In this document: piece by piece, positions 33,687 to 41,754 of the stretch
Position numbering within the stretch: the stretch's first letter is position 1
How the letters are laid out: the number at the start of each line of letters is the position of its first letter
Assembly: GCA_029261835.1 (NCBI GenBank)
Contig: JAJDAO010000039.1
Location: 1 to 64,000, forward strand
Direction of reading: 5' to 3'
Source of the DNA: Deltaproteobacteria bacterium
Lineage (GTDB): Bacteria; Myxococcota_A; UBA9160; UBA4427
DNA length: 64,000 bases
The notes under the pieces: generated by a model
The model's database searches: none
Told to the model about the DNA's origin: nothing
What the model saw: only the letters and a program-made list of their open reading frames with translations
Program-made: the position numbers and the translations under genes

Positions 33687-35297
33687 GTGTTCCCCCACGC
33701 GCAGCTCTACCGCGGCGGCGAGATCCACACCGTCGATCCGGCGTGTCCCCGGGCCGAGGCCGTCGCCGTGCGCAACGGCCGAATCCTGGCCGTCGGTCGC
33801 GACGTGGACTGCCGGGAGGCGATCGGAACGGATTTCGAGGAGATCGATCTGCGAGGTGGGGCCCTCTTGCCCGGGTTCATCGACACCCATCTTCACCCGC
33901 TCATGATGATCTACTTCGAGCAGAACGCCGATCTGGGCGGCGTCGACTGTATCGCGGCGCTTCAGCAGCGACTGCGGGCCGCGGCCGAGAGATGGCCGGA
34001 TCGGAGCTGGGTCGTCGGACTGCAGTTCGATGATGAGGCGCTGAACGAGTCCCGCCTTCCGACGCGCCACGAGCTCGACGCCGCATGTCCCGATCGCCCG
34101 GCGGTGGTGGTCGAGCGGGACGGCCACACGCTGATCGCCAATAGCCGAGCGCTCGAGGCAGCCGGTTTGTCGGCCGTCAGCGAAGATCCACCGGGTGGCG
34201 TGATCGACCGCGAGCCCGACGGCTTTCCCGCAGGCCCTCTGCGTGAGCGGGCCGCCCAGCTCGTGTTGGCGGCCATGCCCGGGATGGAGCTGGATGATCT
34301 GCGCAGCGGCGCACGCGACTGCTTTGCACGGCTCGCGTCGCACGGCATCACCTCGGTGGGGGCGCTGCTGCAGACCGACCACGAGGGGCCCGCTGGAGAG
34401 CCCGGACGCCTCGAGGCGCTCGGAATGCAGCTCCTGCTCGATCAGATTCCACAATCGCTCTATTGCATCGGCATCGGTCGTGACTTCGAGAGTGTTCGCG
34501 CGCTGCGGCAGACACCACTGCACGACGCAGCTCGGGGACATCGAGTAGGCGGATACAAGCTGTTCGCCGACGGTACCTTCGGGTCGTGCACCGCGTGCAT
34601 GAGCGAGCCATTCAGTGACCAGCCGGAGCGTACGGGATTCATGATGCTGAGCGATGACGAGCTCTACGCCCGTATGCTCGCCCCGCACGAGGCCGGCTTC
34701 CAGATCTGCGTCCACGCCATCGGCGACGAAGCCAATCGCCGCTGCATCGCGCTCTACGAACGCCTGCTTCGCGAGCACCCGAGAGAAGATCCCCGCCACC
34801 GTCTGGAGCACGCCTCGCTGCTCGATGCGGAGGCCGTCTCGGCGATGGCGCGCCTCGGGCTGGTCGTCTCGACGCAGCCCCTCTTCATCCACTCAGAGAA
34901 GGACTGGCTGCACAAGAGGCTCGGAGAGCGCCGCAGTCGTTGGGTCTATCCGTTTCGCTCGATTCTCGATGCCGGTGTGCCACTGGCGGGTGCCTCCGAT
35001 GCCCCGGTGGAGTCGACGGACGTGCTCCAGGCGATCGAGTGTTGCGTCACCCGCGAAGGCTTCGAGCCCCAGCAGCGGGTGAGTGTTTGCGAGGCCGTGG
35101 GCCTGTTCACGCTCGGCGCGGCCTACGCACAGCGCCAAGAGGACGAGAAGGGCAGTATTACGCCCGGAAAGCGCGCCGACCTGGTCCTGCTGAGCGCCGA
35201 TCCCGCTGCCGTGCGGCCCGATGAGATCCACCAGATCAGCGTGCGGCGGAGCGTCGTGGCCGGTGAGGTCATCTACGACCGCGACCGAGCGACGTAG
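33687..35297 (+). CDS. YtcJ-type metal-dependent amidohydrolase
   Basis: 536 residues from GTG 33687. An amidohydrolase-superfamily protein of the amidohydrolase-3/YtcJ branch. Metal-site motifs in order are GFIDTHLHP (HxH), GGYKLFADGTFGS with the bridging lysine, HAIGDEANRR, HRLEHASLLD and the strand-8 aspartate in GASDAPVES. The composite beta-sandwich (NGRILAVG at the start, GKRADLVLLSADP at the end) is intact. Natural substrates of YtcJ proteins are mostly unknown. Two-base spacing to the enolase-superfamily gene suggests consecutive steps in one catabolic route, which is inference. Confidence 0.9.
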   Translation: MFPHAQLYRGGEIHTVDPACPRAEAVAVRNGRILAVGRDVDCREAIGTDFEEIDLRGGALLPGFIDTHLHPLMMIYFEQNADLGGVDCIAALQQRLRAAAERWPDRSWVVGLQFDDEALNESRLPTRHELDAACPDRPAVVVERDGHTLIANSRALEAAGLSAVSEDPPGGVIDREPDGFPAGPLRERAAQLVLAAMPGMELDDLRSGARDCFARLASHGITSVGALLQTDHEGPAGEPGRLEALGMQLLLDQIPQSLYCIGIGRDFESVRALRQTPLHDAARGHRVGGYKLFADGTFGSCTACMSEPFSDQPERTGFMMLSDDELYARMLAPHEAGFQICVHAIGDEANRRCIALYERLLREHPREDPRHRLEHASLLDAEAVSAMARLGLVVSTQPLFIHSEKDWLHKRLGERRSRWVYPFRSILDAGVPLAGASDAPVESTDVLQAIECCVTREGFEPQQRVSVCEAVGLFTLGAAYAQRQEDEKGSITPGKRADLVLLSADPAAVRPDEIHQISVRRSVVAGEVIYDRDRAT

Positions 35298-35310
35298 CCA
35301 CGGCTTGCGC

Positions 35311-36081
35311 TCAGCGGAAGAGATCCGAGGCCGGATCCCGCAGCGTCTGACGAACGTGGCCCTCGCCGTCGGGGAGGTGGCCTTCGATCCAGACGGCGGG
35401 GACGCCCGCATTCTTCACCATCAGCAGGCCCGCGGCGGCCGCAAGCTGGTCCGCGGTGGCGGTTATCGTCACTTGGAGATCACGGCCGGTCCAGTCCCGC
35501 TGGCCTCGAACATCGGCCATGGGGCCGATGCCCGCGCAGCCGATGGCGACGTCCACCAGCCCCTCTCGCCACGGGCGGCCGAACGTGTCGCTGATGATGA
35601 CGGCGACATCTCGGCAGCCGCTCGCCTCGAGAGCGGCGCGCAGGTTCTCCGCCGAAGCGTCGCAGTCTTCGGGCAGCAAGACCGCGACTTCGGGCCCCGG
35701 AGCGTTGGACAGGTCGACGCCGGCGTTGGCACACACGAATCCGTGTCGAGTCTGGCAGATCATCACGCCATGGGCGTGGCGTACGATGCGATCGCTCTCG
35801 CGCAGAATCACTTCGACGTGTCGAGCATCCTTGCCGTCCTGCTCGGCGATCTGCAGAGCCCGCTGCGAAGGCTCGATCTCTGCCAGCTCTACGAGTCGGC
35901 CCTCGGCCTTCGATACGATCTTCTGGCATACGACGAGCACGCCGCGCGCGAACGTCACGTCGGCCTGTTCGGCCGCCCGACACAGCAGCGCGGCGAGATC
36001 GTCTCCCGGCCCGATCGCGGGTAGAGCGCCGAGCGGGACCAGCCGTATGGGCTGCGGGATCTTTGCTGTGGGCTCGCTCAT
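35311..36081 (-). CDS. cofE: coenzyme F420-0:L-glutamate ligase
   Basis: 256 residues from ATG 36081; the open frame continues upstream only as antisense of cofC. CofE adds gamma-linked glutamates to F420-0 using GTP. Landmarks are GDDLAALLCRAAEQ, VVCQKIVSKAEGRLVEL, ANAGVDLSNAPG, VIISDTFGRPWREGLVDVAIG and ADVRGQRDWTGRDLQVT. It is a stand-alone CofE without the C-terminal nitroreductase-like domain of actinobacterial FbiB. It is the third gene of a cofD-cofC-cofE cluster, 19 bp after cofC. Confidence 0.94.
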   Translation of the reverse strand: MSEPTAKIPQPIRLVPLGALPAIGPGDDLAALLCRAAEQADVTFARGVLVVCQKIVSKAEGRLVELAEIEPSQRALQIAEQDGKDARHVEVILRESDRIVRHAHGVMICQTRHGFVCANAGVDLSNAPGPEVAVLLPEDCDASAENLRAALEASGCRDVAVIISDTFGRPWREGLVDVAIGCAGIGPMADVRGQRDWTGRDLQVTITATADQLAAAAGLLMVKNAGVPAVWIEGHLPDGEGHVRQTLRDPASDLFR

Positions 36082-36100
36082 TCCCCCCCCGTCGTCGCGC

Positions 36101-36772
36101 TCAGCGGCGTGGCGGCTGCGGCCAACCCAACTCTCGTAGCGCGACACGCGTGCGCGCGCCGCCGCCCGCGCTGGCGAGGAATCGCTCGACATCTTCGGCA
36201 CGGTCGAGATCGATACTGAGCGAGTCGAGAGCGAGCTCGCGGTAGGGCACGCCCGCTGCCCGCGCCGCCTCGCGGTGTCGCGTGGCGCTCTCTGGACCGA
36301 AGTGCGCTGGGATGGCGTCGTGCGGCCTGCGCAGCAAGGCCGATGTGCCGCCGTCGTGAGATGGAGCGAGCACGACCGCCGCTTCCTCGCGCCGTTGTCC
36401 GTGCGCTCTCTCCAGTGCTTCGAAGAGCGCCTGCACGTCGTCGGGGCAGGCCCCGGCCACATCGCCCAGCATGACGAGGAAGGGCTCGCCATCGGCCAGG
36501 TGAAGCTTCTCGGCCGCGGCATCGATAGCGGGGTTGAGTCCGGAGTCCGGGCCCTGCAGCACTTCGGCACCCAGCCGACGGGCGGTCGCAGCCACGCGCT
36601 CGTCCGGGGTGGCGACCGCCACCCGCTGCAGGCCCGTCGTGGCCAGCAGTGCCGCCAGAACGTCCTCGAGCATCGCCAGGGAAAGCACCGCCAGCTCTTC
36701 ACGCGTGAGCTCGGCGAGCAGGCGCGACTTGCTCGCTGCCAGCTCCTTCACGGGGACGACGGCGGCGCTCAT
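36101..36772 (-). CDS. cofC: 2-phospho-L-lactate/phosphoenolpyruvate guanylyltransferase
   Basis: 223 residues. CofC (FbiD) activates 2-phospholactate or phosphoenolpyruvate with GTP to give the donor used by CofD. Nucleotidyltransferase features are VVPVKELAASKSRLLAELTREE (residues 5-26), VAVATPDERVAATARRLG, PFLVMLGDVAGACPDDV and IDLDRAEDVERFL. It overlaps cofD by four bases (ATGA). Whether the substrate is phospholactate or phosphoenolpyruvate cannot be told by eye. Confidence 0.92.
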   Translation of the reverse strand: MSAAVVPVKELAASKSRLLAELTREELAVLSLAMLEDVLAALLATTGLQRVAVATPDERVAATARRLGAEVLQGPDSGLNPAIDAAAEKLHLADGEPFLVMLGDVAGACPDDVQALFEALERAHGQRREEAAVVLAPSHDGGTSALLRRPHDAIPAHFGPESATRHREAARAAGVPYRELALDSLSIDLDRAEDVERFLASAGGGARTRVALRELGWPQPPRR

Positions 36773-37749
36773 CGCAGATCCCTCGCCAGCTCGAGCGCGC
36801 AGCGCGCCAGTCGCGCTGCGCCCGCCCGGTCCCGCATGATCGAATCAGTCGTGCGGGTCGCCAGCCCAAGCTCACCGATGGCGCTTTCGAGCTCGGCGTC
36901 GCACTCGTCGAAGACGAAGCCAGAGATGAAGTCGCGATACAGGCGTGCGACGCCGAGCGCGGATACTTCGGCGCCGATGCCGCGCAAGAGTTGGCTCGCC
37001 GGCCCCTTGATTGGTGATCCGCCGACTATGGGCGATACGGCCACGACTGGCGCCGCGCTCGTGCGCAGGGCATCGCGGATGCCTGGGATGGCGAGGATCG
37101 GACCGATCGAAACCACCGGGTTGCTGGGGCACACGAGGATCACGGCCGCAGCACGGATGGCTTCGATCACGCCCGGGGCCGGGGTGGCGCGGCCTGCGGC
37201 CGAGAGGTCGACGGAGCGGACTTGGTCCGGCGCGCGCTCGCGCACAAGGTACTCTTCGAAGTGTATTTTCCGCCCATCCGTCAGCTCCACCAGCGTCGGG
37301 CAGGGCTCTTGGGACATCGGCAGCACGTGGGCTTGTACACCGTATGCACGGCGTATCTGCTCGGCGACCTTCGCCAGGCCGTCACCCTCGCGAAGGCGCA
37401 GCGTGCGGTGTAGGCAGTTGGCGAAGTCGCGGTCGCCGAGACGGAACCAGCTCTCGTGCCCCAGCTCGGCCAGGCGCTCCATCAGAGAGAAGGTGTCGCG
37501 CGCCAGACCGTAGCCGAGCTTGCGATCGACGACTCCGGCGAGTGTATAGGTTACGATATCGATGTCCGGCGATACGTGAACACCGTAGAACTCGCGATCG
37601 TCTCCGGTGTTCACCACGGCAACGACGGGGTCCGATCCGGTCTCCTGCACGAGCCCGCTCAAGAAGCGCGCGGCGCCGACACCGCCGGAAAGGGCGACGA
37701 TGGATGCCGGAGCGCTGCCGTCAGCGGGCGTGTCGTTGGAGGTCCTCAT
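36769..37749 (-). CDS. cofD: 2-phospho-L-lactate transferase CofD
   Basis: 326 residues from ATG 37749; the frame remains open upstream but loses family resemblance. CofD (FbiA) transfers the phospholactyl or phosphoenolpyruvyl group to Fo to form F420-0 or its dehydro form. Motifs are VALSGGVGAARFLSGLVQ, VVNTGDDREFYGVHVSPDID, WFRLGDRDFANCLHR, CPSNPVVSIGPILAIPGIRD and VSPIVGGSPIKGPA. It is first of the three cof genes, 13 bp after a small exported protein. Fo synthase (cofG/cofH or fbiC) is not in this window. Confidence 0.95.
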   Translation of the reverse strand: MRTSNDTPADGSAPASIVALSGGVGAARFLSGLVQETGSDPVVAVVNTGDDREFYGVHVSPDIDIVTYTLAGVVDRKLGYGLARDTFSLMERLAELGHESWFRLGDRDFANCLHRTLRLREGDGLAKVAEQIRRAYGVQAHVLPMSQEPCPTLVELTDGRKIHFEEYLVRERAPDQVRSVDLSAAGRATPAPGVIEAIRAAAVILVCPSNPVVSIGPILAIPGIRDALRTSAAPVVAVSPIVGGSPIKGPASQLLRGIGAEVSALGVARLYRDFISGFVFDECDAELESAIGELGLATRTTDSIMRDRAGAARLARCALELARDLR

Positions 37750-37762
37750 CGAGTCGCTCTTC

Positions 37763-38107
37763 TTATCGCGCCGAAGGCGGCGTTGGCGGGCCGGGCTCCA
37801 GCGCGTGCTGCTCGAGCTCGCGTAGCTCTTGCTGCAGGCGGGGCAGTCGCTTTGCAATCCTGCGCAGCTCTGGATTCGAACGCAGGGGTGGCGACTCGGG
37901 TGTGATGGGCGTGGAGAGGATGGCCTCGAGCCTCTCGCGGTCGCGCTGCAGCTCGGCTCGCAGCGCGGCGATGCGAGCGGCCACGTTCGGCTGTTCGCGC
38001 GCTTGCTCGGCGTCCGCGGGTTGAGCCTCCACGCTGCGCGGACCGGCCAGCGCGCTGAGCGCAATCAGACCGGCCAGCGCCGCGAGCCGAAGGGCCTCGA
38101 TCATCAT
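37763..38107 (-). CDS. small exported coiled-coil protein of unknown function
   Basis: 114 residues; ATG 38107 or 38104. A signal peptide (about residues 1-28, ALRLAALAGLIALSALAGP then VEA-QP) is followed by a charged helical region rich in Leu, Arg and Glu (VAARIAALRAELQRDRERLE and LQQELRELEQHAL), split by a Pro/Ser-rich stretch. This predicts a small periplasmic coiled coil. It is the gene just upstream of cofD on the same strand. No link to F420 is known, and I do not recognise the family. Confidence 0.6.
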   Translation of the reverse strand: MMIEALRLAALAGLIALSALAGPRSVEAQPADAEQAREQPNVAARIAALRAELQRDRERLEAILSTPITPESPPLRSNPELRRIAKRLPRLQQELRELEQHALEPGPPTPPSAR

Positions 38108-38335
38108 GGGACGCGATTCTTCTGGAGCGCGCTCGGGTCGTCAAGCGCCGTCGTCCGCTGCGAGCAGCGTGGCCCATCGGTTGCGGGCTGGGCGCGGCCC
38201 ACCGTCCACGTCGCGTCGACCGGCAGCGGGACCCCGCTCTGCCGGCGTCGCGCTAAGCGCACGGCAGCAAGTGGTTTCTCCCGCTCCACGCGAAGCGCGG
38301 CCCGGTCGGCATGTCGCTTGCTCATCCGGCGCGCC

Positions 38336-40054
38336 ATGGAGTTCGACGAGATCGGTAGATTGGCATGGCGGCGGGCCGCCGGCGGGCTGTCGTTGTGGCT
38401 CGCGCTGGCTGCAGGGGCGCCCGCATCGCCGGTTGCGCACTTCGCCGAGGGCTGGCATTGGCGGCGCGGCGAGACGCCGAGTCGTGGCGAGCCGGTCACG
38501 GCGCTCGCGATCGACGCCGAGCGGGGTCGGCTGGCGCTGGGTGACTCGCACGGTGTTCTGCTGAGGCGGCTCGCGCAGCCCGCTCCGGCACTTGCCGATG
38601 GCCCCGCTCCGGCATTTACCGATGGCCCCGCGACGGCGTCTCCCGATGCCCTCGCTCCGGCGTGGCGGCGTTGGCCGTCGGTCGGAGCGGTGAACGACCT
38701 GCACTTCGATGCCGACGGTGCGCTCTGGATCGCCAGCGAGCGGGGACTCTGGCGCCTCGCAGGCGAGTCGCGCTTGGAGAATCGCTCACCGGCGCCGGGC
38801 GAGATCGCGCGCCGAGTTCACCGCATTCGATCCTTGGCGGGGCTGTGGGTAGCGGCCTCGGATGCCGGGGCCTTTGTCTCGGCGAACGGTGTCGCGTGGC
38901 GGCGCATTCTGCACGGGCTGCCGGCCTCTCCCGTGACTGCCGTGGCGCTGCGACGGCGGGAGGCGGCAACGTCGCGGAGCGAGCCGCCCGGCGGCCTGGA
39001 GATCTGGCTGCTGTGCGCGGGCGATCTGTGGCGCGTGGTCGCCCGTCCGGCGGCCGATGGGCCGCTTCTCGCACGCGCGCAGCTCGAGCGCATTCCGGGT
39101 CGGCCGGCGGGCAGCGACCCGAACGACGTCGCGGTTGGGCTGCCGGGGGCCGATCTGGCCGTGCTGTATCCCGAGGCTCTGGCGCGCGTGCTTCCCGCCC
39201 AAGTCGAGGAGCGACGCTGGGAAGTCTGGTACCCGGTGCTTCCGCCGGGTGCCAGCACCCGCCGTCTCTCCAACGCTCTGGGCCTGGCCTGGCTCGCTAC
39301 GGATCGCGGCCTGCTGCTGGCTGGCTCCGTGTCTGGGCCATGGAGGCGGACGGCGAGTCCGGCTGGCTCGGCACCGGTCGGACTCGTGGTCGGAGCGGGT
39401 CAGGTCGTCTACGTCGCCGCCGAGTTCGGCCTCATCGAAGGGCGCCGCGAGCGAACGACAGCGCCCCCGTCCACGGTCTCCGAGCTGCCGACCCTGGCGC
39501 CCGACCCGGATCTACGGCTCGTCCACCGGCGTGCCCTGGCCTATGCGGGGCTCGAGCCCGAGCACTTCCGTCGCTTGCGCCGCGGTCTCGCCCGTCGCGG
39601 CTGGCTGCCGCTGGTGAGCCTGCGCACGAGCGCAGCCTACGACCGGAACACCAGCGACGACCACGACCAGACGTTCAGCTACGGGGAGCTGCACGATCTG
39701 CGTGATCGCGGGAGCGGTCGCTCCCGCGACTTCGACGGCTCGCTGACACTGACATGGGACTTCGGCGACGTCGCCTATCCCGCCGACGCGCCCGATCTAT
39801 CGCGCGAGCAGCGGCAGGTCGTGACGCTGCGCGACAACGTGCTCGACGAGATCAGCCAACTCTACTTCGACCGGCGGCGCACGCTGCAGTCGCTCCTGGC
39901 CTACGCGGATCGCAGCGATCCACAGGTGGTGGCACTGGAGCTGCGCTGCCAAGAACTCGCCGCCGGACTCGACGCCTGGACGGGAGGCTGGTTCAGCAGT
40001 CAGAGCCGCGCCCGCTGTACGCGGCTTGTCGAGCCAAGCAACACGTTCCCCTGA
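38336..40054 (+). CDS. exported beta-propeller-like protein with helical C-terminal domain, function unknown
   Basis: 572 residues from ATG 38336; the frame further upstream is antisense to the genes on the other strand. A membrane or signal segment (GGLSLWLALAAGAPASPVAH) leads. Repeated short blocks follow (VTALAIDAERGRLALGDSHG, VNDLHFDADGALWIASERGL, LGLAWLATDRGLLLAGSVSG), typical of two-component-regulator-type or Kelch-like propeller blades. A Pro/Ala-rich imperfect repeat (about residues 80-107) interrupts them. The C-terminal ~130 residues (WDFGDVAYPADAP, VLDEISQLYFDRRRTLQSL, ELAAGLDAWTGGWFS) form a distinct helical module. The function is unknown. It may export with, or share the envelope with, the PEP-CTERM protein encoded 59 bp downstream. 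Confidence 0.7.
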   Translation: MEFDEIGRLAWRRAAGGLSLWLALAAGAPASPVAHFAEGWHWRRGETPSRGEPVTALAIDAERGRLALGDSHGVLLRRLAQPAPALADGPAPAFTDGPATASPDALAPAWRRWPSVGAVNDLHFDADGALWIASERGLWRLAGESRLENRSPAPGEIARRVHRIRSLAGLWVAASDAGAFVSANGVAWRRILHGLPASPVTAVALRRREAATSRSEPPGGLEIWLLCAGDLWRVVARPAADGPLLARAQLERIPGRPAGSDPNDVAVGLPGADLAVLYPEALARVLPAQVEERRWEVWYPVLPPGASTRRLSNALGLAWLATDRGLLLAGSVSGPWRRTASPAGSAPVGLVVGAGQVVYVAAEFGLIEGRRERTTAPPSTVSELPTLAPDPDLRLVHRRALAYAGLEPEHFRRLRRGLARRGWLPLVSLRTSAAYDRNTSDDHDQTFSYGELHDLRDRGSGRSRDFDGSLTLTWDFGDVAYPADAPDLSREQRQVVTLRDNVLDEISQLYFDRRRTLQSLLAYADRSDPQVVALELRCQELAAGLDAWTGGWFSSQSRARCTRLVEPSNTFP

Positions 40055-40113
40055 CCAGATCGCCCCGGCAAGGTCCCCACTCGATCAACGCTTGAGCAAC
40101 AAAAGGAGATTCC

Positions 40114-40797
40114 ATGCTTCGATTCTCTCGCAAATTTCACTTCTTCGAGCCGCCGGGCACGCTTGCGCGCCCGGCCGCCATCGCCGCCGCCCTCTTCGCC
40201 GCCAGCCTCTTCGCACAGGCCGCCTACGCGACGCCGCTCATTTCTGAGGTGCTCTATGACGCCGTGGGCTCCGACGACGGAAAGGTCTTTGTCGAGATCT
40301 TCGGCTCGCCCGGAACCCTTCTCGACGGCATGACGCTCGAGGGGGTCAACGGCAGTAACGGTGCTGTGGGCCCCGTGATTACGCTTTCTGGTGTCATTCC
40401 CGCCGATGGGCTCTTCGTGGTCGCGGATCGGACCAGCGCGGGCGCTAGCGACGTGGCGGAAGCGGACCTGCTGGCCAACTTCGACTTTCAGAACGGTCCT
40501 GACTCGGTGGTGCTGCGGCTCGGTGAACAGGTGCTCGACGCGCTGGCCTACGGCGTCTTCGCGCCCGGGGAGTTCTTCGCTGGTGAAGGCGGCTCGGCGG
40601 AAGATCCGCCGGCCGGCTGGAGCCTGGCGCGTGCCTTCGCCGACATCGACAGCGACGACAACGGTGCGGACTTCGTCGCGCTCGACAGCCCGACTCCGGG
40701 CGCGGCAGAGATCTTCGTGGTTCCCGAGCCGAGCGTCGCGCTGCTCTTCTGGAGCGGGCTCGCCGTGCTGTCGGTACGCCGTCGCCCCCGCCGCTGA
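40114..40797 (+). CDS. lamin-tail-domain protein with PEP-CTERM sorting signal
   Basis: 227 residues. AAAAGGAGA at 40098-40106 is a strong ribosome site. A long signal peptide (about 1-40, AAIAAALFAASLFAQAAYA) is followed by a lamin-tail-like beta-sandwich (PLISEVLYDAVGSDDGKVFVE, DGLFVVADRTSAG, DSVVLRLGEQVLDALAYG). The C-terminus is a textbook PEP-CTERM tag: VPEPS, a hydrophobic stretch (VALLFWSGLAVLSV) and RRRPRR. PEP-CTERM proteins are processed by exosortase/XrtA-type enzymes and often go to the surface or an extracellular matrix. No exosortase gene is in this window. It is probably a surface or matrix protein. Confidence 0.85.
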   Translation: MLRFSRKFHFFEPPGTLARPAAIAAALFAASLFAQAAYATPLISEVLYDAVGSDDGKVFVEIFGSPGTLLDGMTLEGVNGSNGAVGPVITLSGVIPADGLFVVADRTSAGASDVAEADLLANFDFQNGPDSVVLRLGEQVLDALAYGVFAPGEFFAGEGGSAEDPPAGWSLARAFADIDSDDNGADFVALDSPTPGAAEIFVVPEPSVALLFWSGLAVLSVRRRPRR

Positions 40798-41194
40798 GCG
40801 GCTCGGGCCGCCACCGGCCGCCGGAGCTTCGGGATCGCCTCGGAGCTCCGGTGAACCGACGCTTCAAGCACTGCCCGCCTCCTGCTGCAGAGCCATCCGT
40901 TGCGGTCGGCTCTACATCCGCCTGCTGCAGCGTTCAGTGGTTCGCGGCAGTGTACTCAGCGTGCTCTGCCCTCTGTCCCGCGGGGTAGAACCGCCAGCTC
41001 GTCGGAGGTCGCTGTGCGGTTCAGCTCGCCGCTCCGCGACCCGATACGCGGAGCGCGGTGTACTGCCCCGGCCGGCGTTCTGCTCGGGCGGGCGGCGCCG
41101 GGCCTTGGGATTGCCATAGAATCGCGCGTGGGCTTTGCTCTGGACGGCAACTTCTCGCGTAAGATTTAGAGCAGGCAGGGGATTCAAGCGCGCG
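40798..41194. other. intergenic region upstream of the ftsE cluster
   Basis: 397 bp with no credible gene. It contains the hairpin just after the PEP-CTERM gene. Further on, TAAGAT (41160-41165) lies about 30 bases before the next ATG and could be a -10 box, but no convincing -35 box is seen. Open frames here on both strands lack any family-like sequence. Confidence 0.5.
40821..40851 (+). terminator. hairpin downstream of the PEP-CTERM gene
   Basis: CCGGAGCT (40821-40828) and AGCTCCGG (40844-40851) form a perfect 8-bp stem with a 15-base loop, 24 bp after the stop. There is no U-run, so it could be a factor-dependent or weak terminator, or a 3-prime stabilising hairpin. Confidence 0.4.
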
Positions 41195-41692
41195 ATGTTG
41201 TCTGGCTTCAATACGAACTACCGCTATCGCGGCGTTCTGTTTCACCTGCAGACCGAAGACAGCGGGCGATCGAATCCGCACATCATCACGCACCTGTTTC
41301 ACGGCGGCAATATTCTCGCCTCGGAGAAAATGGACTACTCGGACAGGCTGGGTGCGTCCGATCTGGATGCCGAGGTGCGGGCCCTGATGGAGAGCCAGCA
41401 CAAGGCGATGCTCGGACGGCTGCGCGCGGGCGAGCACGACGCGCTGATCGCGCAGCGCCTCGGGTCGGCGGTGCTCGAAGACCTCGGCGATACCTCGGCC
41501 ACACTGCCGCCCGAGCGCGAGCCGGAGCCCGAGTCCGCGCCACAGCGCGTTGCGTCAGCGGAGGTCGGGTCGCCACAGCGGCGTGTCGATCAGGTGTTCG
41601 GCGAGCGGGTCATCAGCCAGAAGCCGCTGGATGAGGTCGTGCTCGACTTCCTGGTGGAGAACGCGCGCAAGCGGAAGCGCTCTGCCAAGTGA
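41195..41692 (+). CDS. conserved protein of unknown function upstream of ftsE
   Basis: 165 residues from ATG 41195; the 20-codon upstream extension is Arg-rich and not family-like. The N-terminal ~80 residues (GFNTNYRYRGVLFHLQTEDS, NPHIITHLFHGGNILASEKM) look like a conserved beta-rich domain, which I recall as a delta-proteobacterial family without known function. The middle is Pro/Glu-rich and the C-terminus is a charged helix (LDEVVLDFLVENARKRKRSA). It precedes ftsE in the same direction, so it may act in cell-envelope or division control. That is inference from position. Confidence 0.7.
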   Translation: MLSGFNTNYRYRGVLFHLQTEDSGRSNPHIITHLFHGGNILASEKMDYSDRLGASDLDAEVRALMESQHKAMLGRLRAGEHDALIAQRLGSAVLEDLGDTSATLPPEREPEPESAPQRVASAEVGSPQRRVDQVFGERVISQKPLDEVVLDFLVENARKRKRSAK

Positions 41693-41740
41693 GGGGCGGG
41701 CGGGGCAGTCCGGGGCGTCTTCGAGGCGCGTGGGGTGGTC

Positions 41741-41754
41741 GGGGCGAAAGCCCC
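41741..41754 (+). promoter_or_regulatory. GNRA-capped hairpin directly before the likely ftsE start
   Basis: GGGGC-GAAA-GCCCC is a perfect 5-bp all-GC stem with a GAAA tetraloop. It ends on the base before the likely GTG start of ftsE (41755). An RNA hairpin here would cover the ribosome landing site. If translation starts at 41689 instead, it lies within the coding sequence. Confidence 0.35.

Noticed and set aside
40900-41169. Small plus-strand gene between the PEP-CTERM gene and the ftsE cluster
   Set aside because: No ribosome site, no motif, Arg/Ser-rich composition, and equally open antisense frames.
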